In this document: one piece after another, positions 18,606-26,643 of the stretch
Numbering within the stretch: position 1 is the stretch's first letter
Layout of the letters: the number at the start of each line of letters is the position of its first letter
From: Novosphingobium sp.
GTDB taxonomy: Bacteria > Pseudomonadota > Alphaproteobacteria > Sphingomonadales > Sphingomonadaceae
Length of the DNA stretch: 64,000 nucleotides
Assembly (NCBI GenBank): GCA_024236235.1
Contig: JACKKV010000008.1
Location: 29,681-93,680, forward strand
Direction: 5' to 3'
Made by a program: the position numbers and the translations under genes
Notes under the pieces: model-generated
Told to the model about the DNA's origin: nothing
Databases searched by the model: none
Seen by the model: only the letters and a program-made list of their open reading frames with translations

Positions 18606-19265
18606 CTACCGCCCGGTCAGGCCGAGCCTTATCGCAAGCAGCAAAGCCCCGCCACCGTCAAGCATCGGCACCCCGCCGCGGCGGATTGAGCGCCGGGCCA
18701 GTCCTTGCAGCACGGTGAGCGGGCGCAATGCGCGCGGCAGCCGTATAGCCGCAACGGCATGATCCCGCGCGAGATCGAGTGCGCGCGCGCGTTCGTCCGG
18801 GTCGCTCAACCCTGTAACGAGATCGCCCAGCGCCCACGTCATCCCCGCCCGCGTGGCCGCGTCTGCGGCGGCCCCTTCGTGCAACAACGCGGCGAGCGCG
18901 GCGAAGGCGTCGGCGCGCGCCCGGGCGAAACGGAGCATCGCTGCTGCTGGCAATGGCCCGTCATGCAGCAATTCTTCCCAACCGTTCACCAGATCGACCA
19001 GCGCAGGCCGCGCCCCGTCCCAGGGGGTCAGCTGCGCCAGCAGCGGCTCCCCCGCAGGCCAGCCGGCCGCAGGTTTTGCCAGCGTATCGCGCCACCAGGC
19101 CAGACGCATCTGGGCCATCAGCACTTCGCCGCGCTGCCGCACAATTCCTGCGTTCCGTGCGTCCAGCGCCAGCAGCCCGGCCACGAGTGTGCGGGCCGCC
19201 GCGGGCGAATAGGCCAGCGCGAGGCGTTGTGGCGGCGGCAGCTCATGGATCAGCTCAGCGGACAT
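18606..19265 (-). CDS. Squalene/phytoene-synthase-like protein
   Basis: About 219 residues resembling the isoprenyl-synthase-like family that includes mitochondrial complex I assembly factor NDUFAF6. The best landmark is the QMRLAWWRD segment. The first Asp-rich motif of true phytoene synthases is not recognisable and the second survives only as DLARDH, so an enzymatic prenyl-synthase role is doubtful. Ends with a positively charged helix. An ATG at 19274 is also open; 19265 gives the more usual MSAELIH start. It lies 17 bases upstream of the EF-hand gene on the same strand. Confidence 0.78.
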   Translation of the reverse strand: MSAELIHELPPPQRLALAYSPAAARTLVAGLLALDARNAGIVRQRGEVLMAQMRLAWWRDTLAKPAAGWPAGEPLLAQLTPWDGARPALVDLVNGWEELLHDGPLPAAAMLRFARARADAFAALAALLHEGAAADAATRAGMTWALGDLVTGLSDPDERARALDLARDHAVAAIRLPRALRPLTVLQGLARRSIRRGGVPMLDGGGALLLAIRLGLTGR

Positions 19266-19331
19266 GCGCTGCATACGGGGCGCAAACCGCGCCGAGTCAA
19301 GGCTGAGGAGCCAGTCAAACGAAATCCTTCA

Positions 19332-19346
19332 TTAACCGAATGTTTT
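19332..19346 (+). promoter_or_regulatory. Possible CtrA-like site before TadE/G module 1
   Basis: The sequence TTAA-CCGAATG-TTTT resembles the CtrA consensus TTAA-N7-TTAA with two mismatches in the second half. It lies about 65 bases before the ATG of the first TadG-like gene, within a local AT-rich stretch suitable for a promoter. Site call only; CtrA itself is not in the window. Confidence 0.35.
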
Positions 19347-19411
19347 GATCCCCCGATTACCCTGACGTTCTAATGGTCGAATCCAGCTTTATGCAGATCC
19401 GTGGGGAAACC

Positions 19412-21019
19412 ATGCTGCGCCGAACGAAAAACATACTCAAAAGCCTGCGCAACTGCCGCAGCGGCAATGCGGTGATGATCGTAGCGCTGGGCATGCCCGC
19501 GCTGATCGGCGGCACTGGCTATGCCGTGGACACGGCACAATGGTATCTGTGGAAACGCGAAGTCCAGTTCGCGGTTGACCAGGCCGCGATCGCTGGCGCC
19601 TGGGCCATGACTGACAGCGCGACATCGGCAACCTACCAAACCCGGGCCGGGCAGGAGTTCGACGCCAATCTTTCGATCACTGACGATTTCGTGAGCGAGC
19701 CAAATATCGACCTTGCAGATTACGAGAGTGGAACCGATAACAGCGTGGTGGTCACGGCTTCGGCTTCGCAAATGCTGCCCTTTTCTGGTTTTCTTACTGG
19801 CAAAGCAGCAACCATTAATGTGAGGGCACAAGCGACTTTCGAGCAAGGGGCTTCCTACACTGCTTGCCTTCTAGCGGTTGACCCCTCAGCAACAGATGCA
19901 TTTATTTTGGGCGGAAGCGTTAGTGGCAGCGCCGCGTGCGGGAGTGGAGCGATCTCCAACGCATCAACCGCTATGCGCAAGAACGGCAACTCAGGCGTGA
20001 ATCTCGGGCACCTGGTATCAGCAGGAGGCATTGACTCAGGTTTTGCATCAAACGGTACAATTCATGACCATGTGTCCAATCTGGCTGATCCGTTCGATGG
20101 CCTGACCATGCCGCAAAGCACTACCCCACGAACCTATACTTGCCCGCCGGTCGTGCCCGCATCAACGACGACCACCGCTGACACTTCAACCAGCACAGTC
20201 ACAAGCTACATCTATGTTCAGGCGAATAACGCCAGTCAGTCGGTAAGTCGCGCAACAGCCGGCACGAATATCTATGCCTATTCAAGCCCAAAGCCCAGCA
20301 CCACTGTGCCAGGTACCAGCCAGACTGGACAAACTGTGCCTAACGGGACAACAGCGGGAAGCCAGGATGGTACCGCTACTTACGTCGATATGGGTCAGGT
20401 GCTGAGTTCACCCAAAGTGCGCGAGGTAAAGAAGACATTCACCCGCACGACATACAGCAATATTAATACCACTACTACGCCTGGATCGGACGGGATTGCG
20501 CGTCTGTCGCCGGGAACCTATTCAAGCATCGTTGTCGGCTGCCAGACGATACTTAACCCGGGCGTCTACGTCATTCAGGGCGACCTAGATTTTGGACAAA
20601 ACAAATCGATCTCGGGATCGGACGTGATGTTCATACTGGAGCAGGCCGACAGAATAAAAATCAATTCCAACTCGGTGGTTAGCCTTTCGGGAATCACGCA
20701 ATCAACCTTGCAGTCAGACTACGGCATGTCAGCCGACGATGCAGCGAAACTGGCCGGAATGGTCATCTATGATCCAAACTCAACTGAACAGTTGAAAATG
20801 AACGGTAACGCCACGCTCGCGTTGAACGGGATTATCTACATGCCGCAACGGAACATCTGGTTCAACGGCAACTCCACAGCGTCGGGCAGTTGCATGATGA
20901 TTGTTGGAGGAACGCTGACATTTACAGGCAATAACAGCTTGAACAGCTTTTGTGTGCCTGCGGGGTTCTCTGCATTGGACTTTGGCGGTTCCAGTGACAG
21001 TGTCAAGTTGGTGTCGTGA
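19412..21019 (+). CDS. TadG-like pilus/envelope protein with Cys-containing beta-rich C-terminus
   Basis: A 535-residue protein. The N-terminus has a Tad-type membrane anchor (SGNAVMIVALGMPALIGG, about 17-34), followed by the VDTAQWYLWKREVQFAVDQA block seen in TadG-like proteins. The middle (about 245-355) is a Thr/Ser-rich linker. The last 170 residues have repeated NxG turns with alternating hydrophobics, suggesting a beta-helix-like fold. Six cysteines outside the N-terminal tail point to disulfides in the periplasm or at the surface. No von Willebrand A metal site is visible. A GGGGA ribosome-binding site supports the ATG at 19412. G+C falls locally (29 of 60 in 20641-20700). First gene of module 1. 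Confidence 0.82.
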   Translation: MLRRTKNILKSLRNCRSGNAVMIVALGMPALIGGTGYAVDTAQWYLWKREVQFAVDQAAIAGAWAMTDSATSATYQTRAGQEFDANLSITDDFVSEPNIDLADYESGTDNSVVVTASASQMLPFSGFLTGKAATINVRAQATFEQGASYTACLLAVDPSATDAFILGGSVSGSAACGSGAISNASTAMRKNGNSGVNLGHLVSAGGIDSGFASNGTIHDHVSNLADPFDGLTMPQSTTPRTYTCPPVVPASTTTTADTSTSTVTSYIYVQANNASQSVSRATAGTNIYAYSSPKPSTTVPGTSQTGQTVPNGTTAGSQDGTATYVDMGQVLSSPKVREVKKTFTRTTYSNINTTTTPGSDGIARLSPGTYSSIVVGCQTILNPGVYVIQGDLDFGQNKSISGSDVMFILEQADRIKINSNSVVSLSGITQSTLQSDYGMSADDAAKLAGMVIYDPNSTEQLKMNGNATLALNGIIYMPQRNIWFNGNSTASGSCMMIVGGTLTFTGNNSLNSFCVPAGFSALDFGGSSDSVKLVS

Positions 21020-21480
21020 TGAACGCCCTTCAACGCTTCATCAACTGTCTTCGTGAGAGCACCAGCGGAGCGATGGCGATCGAAACGGCTCTGGTCGCGC
21101 CAATCCTCGCGACGCTCACCCTCGGCGGGTTCGAGGCAAGCCGGATGGTTGCGCGCAACGCCGAGTTGCAGAGCGCCATTGGCGAGGCGGAAGCGATCGT
21201 CATGGCTGCCCCGCCCGACACGGCTGCCAAGCGCGATACAGTCAGGTCCATCATCAAACAAACGACAGGCCTCGACGATACTGGCGTATTTCTATACCCG
21301 GTTTATCGCTGCGGTACAAACTCAACTCGGGTGCTCTCCGACACATTGTGCGCAAGCGGTGATGCCGTATCCACTTACATCTTCATCAATCTGAGCGAGA
21401 CTTACACGCCGGAATGGACTCATTTCGGCATCGGCCACCCGGTGAACTTCTCGGTGTCGCGCACGGTGCAGATTTCATGA
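21019..21480 (+). CDS. TadE-like pseudopilin (module 1, first)
   Basis: A 153-residue protein with a short basic leader, a prepilin-peptidase-type site G17|AMAIE with Glu at +5 (E22), and one hydrophobic helix immediately after. This is the class-III pseudopilin signature of TadE/TadF. The rest is predicted extracytoplasmic, with two cysteines (YRCGTN, TLCASG). The ATG overlaps the TGA of the upstream TadG-like gene (TGATG), and the stop overlaps the next TadE start (ATGA), so the three genes are translationally coupled. Confidence 0.85.
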   Translation: MNALQRFINCLRESTSGAMAIETALVAPILATLTLGGFEASRMVARNAELQSAIGEAEAIVMAAPPDTAAKRDTVRSIIKQTTGLDDTGVFLYPVYRCGTNSTRVLSDTLCASGDAVSTYIFINLSETYTPEWTHFGIGHPVNFSVSRTVQIS

Positions 21481-21917
21481 ACCGCCTTGTTCGCATCCTG
21501 CGCGCGCTTCGCACCCGCAACGAAGGCTCTGTGGTGGTCGAGTTCGGCCTGCTTGGCGGGTTGTTCATCGGTATGCTGGTCGGCGTGTTGCAGGTCGGCG
21601 TGGCGATGCAGAATTACAATGCGCTGCGCAATGTCGCGTCGGACGTCGCACGCTATGCGCTGGTCCAGTATCAGAGCGACAATCCCAAGACCAATGAAGA
21701 ACTGCGCGACTGGGCAATCGCGCGCGCGACCGATGCACCTTACCTGCTGGACCAGGACGACCTGACTATTACCGTGATCGATGCGGCGACGCAGCGGGTT
21801 AGCGATGCGCAGGAACTGTCGATGACGATCACTTACCAGATCCCGACTTTCATGGACCTGCTGGGCTGGGAAAGCCCCTCGCTCACTTACAGCCGAGCCC
21901 TGTTCGTCATGAGCTGA
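21477..21917 (+). CDS. TadE-like pseudopilin (module 1, second)
   Basis: A 146-residue protein with the pseudopilin processing motif G17|SVVVEF (Glu at +5) followed by a hydrophobic helix rich in Gly/Leu/Val. The extracytoplasmic part is about 105 residues and lacks cysteine. It starts with ATGA overlapping the previous stop. An upstream in-frame ATG at 21414 would add residues unlike a pseudopilin leader and lie deep inside the preceding gene, so I prefer 21477. G+C is back to the surrounding level here, unlike the first gene of the module. Confidence 0.86.
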   Translation: MNRLVRILRALRTRNEGSVVVEFGLLGGLFIGMLVGVLQVGVAMQNYNALRNVASDVARYALVQYQSDNPKTNEELRDWAIARATDAPYLLDQDDLTITVIDAATQRVSDAQELSMTITYQIPTFMDLLGWESPSLTYSRALFVMS

Positions 21918-21943
21918 CGCCAGGCGGTGTAATTCTAAGCGAA

Positions 21944-21951
21944 TTAACCAT
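21944..21951 (+). promoter_or_regulatory. Possible CtrA half-site before TadE/G module 2
   Basis: An exact TTAACCAT octamer, the described CtrA half-site type, in the 45-base gap between the modules, 12 bases before the chosen ATG of the second TadG gene. A very short distance, so it could affect either transcription or nothing; eight-base motifs occur by chance. Confidence 0.3.
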
Positions 21952-21962
21952 TTCCGTTGGCA

Positions 21963-23957
21963 ATGTTTCCACCCGGCCTGCCTAGGTATCGGAGTGTGCA
22001 CAAGATTCCTCCCACCTCCGCGCTGACGCGCCTTTCCGGATTGCTGCGGCGGCTTGCGCGCAATCGCGCGGGCAACACCATCATGCTGGTGGCAGCAGCG
22101 ATCGCACCGATCATGGCCATGGTCGGCGGCGGGTTTGACATGGGGCGCAGTTACCTTTCGCAAAGCCGGTTGCAGCAGGCCTGCGACGCGGGCGTGCTGG
22201 CAGCGCGCAAGAAGCTGGGCACGGAGGTGATCATCACCGGAGATGTGCCGGATGACGTGGCCGAACTTGGCCAGCGCTTCTTCAACATCAACTTCCGCAC
22301 CGGTTCCTACGGCACGGAAGACCGCACCTTCGAGATGCAGCTGAACGAGGATTACTCGATCTCCGGCACCGCCACGGTCAATGTGCCGACCACCATCATG
22401 CGCGCCTTCGGCTTTACTGAAGTTCCGATTGAGGTGGAATGCGAAGCCCAGCTCAACATGTCGGACACTGATGTGATGATGGTGCTGGACGTCACCGGAT
22501 CGATGAGTGACACCAATCCCGGCGACACGATGAGCAAGATCGACGCGCTGAAGGCTACAGTGCGCAATTTCCATGCGCAGATGACGGCCAGCGTCAGCGG
22601 CGGCACCAGGGTGCGGTTCGGCTTCGTGCCCTATTCCACAAACGTGAATGTGGGCGGATTGCTGGAAGACGACTGGGTAGTGGACGAATGGACCTATCAG
22701 TCGCGCGAGCGGGTGATCGATAAATCCACCGAAACCACCAAGACGTACTGGACCAACTGGACCTATAAATCCGGCAGCGCGTCCACCACCAATGTCAGCA
22801 GCTATGCCGCCACTTATCATCCGCCCAGCAGTGGACACGGCGAAGGACCGGCCAGCGGCGATGGCTATTATACCTGCGATACAGGAACGCCGTCGGACGC
22901 CTATACCAGCAATGACGTGTTGCTTTCGACCGTGACCGAGCCATTCATCGGGCCACCCGTCGGCACCAGGACAACCGAACATTACCGGCGCACGATCAAT
23001 GGTGACGATTACTGGATTCAGCGGATCGACAATATCTGCTACGTCAAGAAGACGACTTACAGCAGCTATGTCCAGGAATATGACAAGGTCACCGAACCGA
23101 CCATCCTGATCACATACAAGTGGAAGTATCACCCCATCGCCATGGACGTCAGTGACTGGCGCACCACCTCCAACGGCTGCATGGAAGAACGCGATACTTA
23201 CGATATTGACGATTATTCCAACGTCGATCTCAGCCGCGCGCTGGATCTGGATATTGACCGGGTGCCAACCGCCGGAACGCCAGCCACGCAATGGCGGCCG
23301 ATGTTCCCGGGCATTATCTACGAACGCGAAATCAATTCGAGCGGCTGGGGGGGCAGCTTCAAGGATGCGGTTTCGACCACAACCGCCACCTGGCTGAACG
23401 CGGAATCGGGCGGCGTTTCCGCCTGCCCGCCAGCGGCAAAAAAGTTGTCAGTCATGACCAGCGGCGAGATTGACAGCTATCTCGCCACCCTTTCGCCTGC
23501 CGGCAACACCTATCATGATATCGGCATGATCTGGGGCGGTCGCCTGCTCTCGCCTACCGGCATTTTCGCCAGCGAAAACAGCGATGCGGCCAACGGGCGC
23601 GAAATCAGCCGCCACATGATCTTCCTCACTGACGGGCAAACGGCGACCCTGGATCTCAGCTATGGCACTTATGGGGTGGAACCGCTGGACGAACGCCGCT
23701 GGAAAGACGGCCCGGGCGGATCGGGCAGCAGTTTCACTCTGACAGAGACAGTCGAAAACCGCTTCGCATACGCCTGTGAAGAGGTGAAGAAGAAGAACAT
23801 CACGGTCTGGGTGATCGCCTTCGGTACCAGCCTCAACCCGATCATGACCAATTGCGCGGGTGAAGGCCACTATTTCGCCGCCGCCGATGCGGACGAGCTG
23901 AGCGCGACCTTTGCGACCATCGCCGAACAGCTTGGCGAACTGCGGGTAACGCGATGA
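21963..23957 (+). CDS. TadG-like protein with von Willebrand factor A domain
   Basis: About 664 residues. The N-terminal anchor (AGNTIMLVAAAIAPIMAMVGGGFDMG) is typical of TadG. A VWA domain begins near residue 175 with the metal-ion-dependent adhesion motif DVTGSMS and resumes after a long Tyr/Thr-rich insertion (about 225-480), with MIFLTDGQT and WVIAFGTSL near the end. Such proteins are thought to span the envelope and anchor or cap Tad pili. Start uncertain: TTG 21957, ATG 21963 and GTG 21996 are all in frame; GTG 21996 has an AGG about 9 bases upstream. The end overlaps the next TadE start by ATGA. Confidence 0.88.
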   Translation: MFPPGLPRYRSVHKIPPTSALTRLSGLLRRLARNRAGNTIMLVAAAIAPIMAMVGGGFDMGRSYLSQSRLQQACDAGVLAARKKLGTEVIITGDVPDDVAELGQRFFNINFRTGSYGTEDRTFEMQLNEDYSISGTATVNVPTTIMRAFGFTEVPIEVECEAQLNMSDTDVMMVLDVTGSMSDTNPGDTMSKIDALKATVRNFHAQMTASVSGGTRVRFGFVPYSTNVNVGGLLEDDWVVDEWTYQSRERVIDKSTETTKTYWTNWTYKSGSASTTNVSSYAATYHPPSSGHGEGPASGDGYYTCDTGTPSDAYTSNDVLLSTVTEPFIGPPVGTRTTEHYRRTINGDDYWIQRIDNICYVKKTTYSSYVQEYDKVTEPTILITYKWKYHPIAMDVSDWRTTSNGCMEERDTYDIDDYSNVDLSRALDLDIDRVPTAGTPATQWRPMFPGIIYEREINSSGWGGSFKDAVSTTTATWLNAESGGVSACPPAAKKLSVMTSGEIDSYLATLSPAGNTYHDIGMIWGGRLLSPTGIFASENSDAANGREISRHMIFLTDGQTATLDLSYGTYGVEPLDERRWKDGPGGSGSSFTLTETVENRFAYACEEVKKKNITVWVIAFGTSLNPIMTNCAGEGHYFAAADADELSATFATIAEQLGELRVTR

Positions 23958-24562
23958 TAGCGCGCGGACTCAGCAGCCTCGCCCGCCGTCTGGCGCACGA
24001 CACTGCGGGCACCAGCCTGGTCGAATTCGCACTGGTCGCGCCGACCCTGCTGCTGGTGATCATGGGGATTTTCGACATTTCCTATAATATCTACACAGCC
24101 ACGCAGTTGCAGGGCGCGGTGCAGAAGGCCGCGCGCGATTCAACGCTCGAAGATGGCTCGGTCAACATGGCCGCGATCGATGCGCGTGTGACCGCTGCGG
24201 TGCATGATCTGTCCTCCACCGCGACGGTTTCCTTCGACCGCAAGAACTACACCAATTTTTCGAACGTCGCACAGCCGGAAGACTGGACGGACAGTGACGG
24301 CAACGGAATTTGCGATGATGGCGAAGCCTTCGAGGATGTGAACGCCAACGGCACCTGGGATGCTGACATGGGTTCGACGGGGCTTGGCGGCGCGCGAGAC
24401 GCGGTGCTGTACCGGGTGACGATCGCTTATGATCGCCCCTTCCCGCTCGCGAACATGATCGGTCTGCCCACGCGCCAGCAGACCGTTGCCTCTACCGTGC
24501 TGCGCAATCAGCCCTGGACCACCCAATCCACCTCTCCCCCAGCCATCGGAACCTGCGCATGA
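23954..24562 (+). CDS. TadE-like pseudopilin with calcium-loop-like insert (module 2, first)
   Basis: A 202-residue protein with processing site G19|TSLVEF (Glu at +5) and a hydrophobic helix (about 20-42). The extracytoplasmic part contains two Asp/Asn/Gly-rich loops, about residues 113-125 (DSDGNGICDDGE) and 128-138 (DVNANGTWDAD), resembling dockerin or thrombospondin-type-3 calcium loops. Start and stop both overlap neighbours by ATGA, giving a tight three-gene unit with the VWA TadG gene. Confidence 0.85.
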   Translation: MIARGLSSLARRLAHDTAGTSLVEFALVAPTLLLVIMGIFDISYNIYTATQLQGAVQKAARDSTLEDGSVNMAAIDARVTAAVHDLSSTATVSFDRKNYTNFSNVAQPEDWTDSDGNGICDDGEAFEDVNANGTWDADMGSTGLGGARDAVLYRVTIAYDRPFPLANMIGLPTRQQTVASTVLRNQPWTTQSTSPPAIGTCA

Positions 24563-25272
24563 GCGCCGCTGCACCAGCCACGACACCGCAACCGGGGCTG
24601 TTTGCCCGCCTGCGGGCCTGCCGTTCCGGTGTTGCGATGACCGAATTCGCGCTGTCGCTGCCACTGCTGTTCGGCGTAGGCCTCTATGGGATCGAGGCGG
24701 CAAACCTCGCCACCACGCAGATGAAGCTCAGCCAGGTGGCAATTCACATTGCCGACAATGCCTCGCGCATTGGCGACACATCGATGTTGCAGGATCGCAA
24801 GATCTATGAATCCGACATCAATGATGTGTTCATCGGCTCGAACCTCCAGGCGGGTGATGCAATCGACCTGTACGAACACGGGCGCGTCATCATCAGCAGC
24901 CAGGAAGTGGTCCCTGACAGCGATGATGACCAGTACATCCACTGGCAACGCTGCCTCGGCAAGAAAGCCTATACCTCGGCTTATGGCGATGAAGGCACCG
25001 GGCTGCTGGGCGGTTTTGCCGGCATGGGCCCGCCGGGCGAAGAAGTGCTTGCCTTCGATGGCGAAGCGGTGATCTTCGTCGAAGTCGCCTATGAATATCA
25101 GCCGTTGGTGGGCGATACATTCGCCTTCAAGCGGGAATTGCGCGCCATCGCATCGTTCACCGTGCGTGACAGCCGCGATCTGACCCAGATTTACCAGCGC
25201 GACCCGTCAGACCCTTCGACGGTGTCGAGCTGCTCCAACTATACCGGCGTCAGCACCGATCTCTATTCCTGA
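24559..25272 (+). CDS. TadE-like pseudopilin (module 2, second)
   Basis: A 237-residue protein with a longer cytoplasmic leader, processing site G24|VAMTEF (Glu at +5) and a hydrophobic helix (about 26-46). The extracytoplasmic domain has several acidic patches and two cysteines (RCLGKK, SSCSNY). ATGA overlap with the preceding gene. Last gene of the cluster; only 15 bases separate its stop from that of the convergent pdhB, with no obvious terminator in the gap. Confidence 0.85.
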   Translation: MSAAAPATTPQPGLFARLRACRSGVAMTEFALSLPLLFGVGLYGIEAANLATTQMKLSQVAIHIADNASRIGDTSMLQDRKIYESDINDVFIGSNLQAGDAIDLYEHGRVIISSQEVVPDSDDDQYIHWQRCLGKKAYTSAYGDEGTGLLGGFAGMGPPGEEVLAFDGEAVIFVEVAYEYQPLVGDTFAFKRELRAIASFTVRDSRDLTQIYQRDPSDPSTVSSCSNYTGVSTDLYS

Positions 25273-25287
25273 GCGCAGCGCCCGGAT

Positions 25288-26643
25288 TCAGCGATAACAG
25301 ACCTTGCGCGCCGCTTCGACAATGCGCGCCGGATTGAGCAGCGCCAGCTTTTCCAGATTGGCCGCATAGGGCAACGGCACATCCGCATCGCACACCCGCA
25401 GCACCGGCGCGTCAAGCAGGTCGAAGCCGTCCTCCATGCAGATCGCGATCACTTCGGATGCGATCGAACATTGCGGCCAGGCTTCTTCAGCGACGATCAG
25501 GCGGTTCGTCCGGGCGAGGCTTTCCAGTACCGCTGCGCGGTCAAGCGGGCGCAGCGTCCGCAGATCGAGCACTTCGGCATCGATCCCCTCACCCGCCAGC
25601 GTTTCCGCCGCTTCCAGCGCCATGCCGACCCCGATCGAATAGCTTACGATGGTGACGTCCGCCCCCTGGCGCACCACCCGTGCCTTGCCGATGGGCAGAA
25701 CCCAGTCCGCGATATCCGGTACGGGGAAGCTGCGCCCGTACACCAGTTCGTTTTCAAGGAAGACGACCGGGTCTTCGGACCGGATCGCCGCTTTCAGCAG
25801 CCCCTTGGCGTCCGCGCTGTCATAAGGGGCGATCACCACCAGGCCGGGCACGCTGGCATACCATGGTGCGTAGTTCTGGCTGTGCTGGGCACCCACGCGC
25901 GCAGCCGCACCGTTGGGGCCGCGAAACACCACCGGGCAGCGCATCTGACCGCCCGACATGTAATTGGTCTTGGCCGCGGAGTTCACGATGTGGTCAATCG
26001 CCTGCATCGCGAAATTGAACGTCATGAATTCAACGATCGGCCGCAAGCCGCCCATCGCCGCGCCCGTGCCAAGTCCGGCAAAGCCATATTCGGTGATCGG
26101 CGTATCAATCACGCGCTGCGGACCAAATTCCTCAAGCAGGCCCTGCGTGACCTTGTAGGCGCCTTGATATTCGGCCACCTCTTCACCCATCACGAAGACG
26201 CGGCTGTCACTGCGCATTTCTTCGGCCATCGCATCGCGCAGCGCCTCGCGCACGGTCAGCACGGCCATGGCTGCACCTTCGGGCACGGACGGATCGCTGC
26301 GCAGGACCGGCGCGGCATCTTCACCTCTGGGTGCCGGCGTCGCCGGAGCGGGCTGAGGCGCCGGTTCCACCCTGGCTGCGGGTGCGGGCGAAGCGGCGGC
26401 GCCATCGCCATCAAGCGTGGCGATCACCGCGCCCACTTTGACCCCTTCGGTTCCGGCGGGGATGACCAGCGACGTAATCGTGCCTTCGTCCACCGCCTCG
26501 AATTCCATCGTCGCCTTGTCCGTCTCGATCTCGGCCAGAATATCGCCCGAGCGGACCTCGTCCCCCTCCTTCACCAGCCATTTGGCCAGCGTGCCTTCCT
26601 CCATCGTCGGCGAAAGGGCGGGCATCTTCAGTTCGATCGCCAT
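25288..26643 (-). CDS. pdhB: Pyruvate dehydrogenase E1 component, beta subunit, with lipoyl domain
   Basis: A 451-residue protein with an N-terminal lipoyl domain (about 1-78), lipoylated on the Lys of EIETDKATMEFE, an Ala/Pro-rich linker (about 80-120) and the E1-beta transketolase core. Landmarks are FVMGEEVAEYQGAYKVT, ITEYGFAGLGTGAAM and the C-terminal EEAWPQCSIASEV. With PdhA it decarboxylates pyruvate using thiamine diphosphate. The lipoyl domain on E1-beta is a known alphaproteobacterial variant. Start overlaps the pdhA stop (TGATG). The E2 gene is not adjacent downstream. Confidence 0.96.
   Translation of the reverse strand: MAIELKMPALSPTMEEGTLAKWLVKEGDEVRSGDILAEIETDKATMEFEAVDEGTITSLVIPAGTEGVKVGAVIATLDGDGAAASPAPAARVEPAPQPAPATPAPRGEDAAPVLRSDPSVPEGAAMAVLTVREALRDAMAEEMRSDSRVFVMGEEVAEYQGAYKVTQGLLEEFGPQRVIDTPITEYGFAGLGTGAAMGGLRPIVEFMTFNFAMQAIDHIVNSAAKTNYMSGGQMRCPVVFRGPNGAAARVGAQHSQNYAPWYASVPGLVVIAPYDSADAKGLLKAAIRSEDPVVFLENELVYGRSFPVPDIADWVLPIGKARVVRQGADVTIVSYSIGVGMALEAAETLAGEGIDAEVLDLRTLRPLDRAAVLESLARTNRLIVAEEAWPQCSIASEVIAICMEDGFDLLDAPVLRVCDADVPLPYAANLEKLALLNPARIVEAARKVCYR

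Noticed and set aside
21420..23291. Open frame of 623 codons on the minus strand across TadE/TadG genes
   Set aside because: Unusually long, but it is antisense to well-supported TadE and VWA TadG genes, has a His/Gly/Val-rich composition without domain pattern, and spans the boundary between the two modules.
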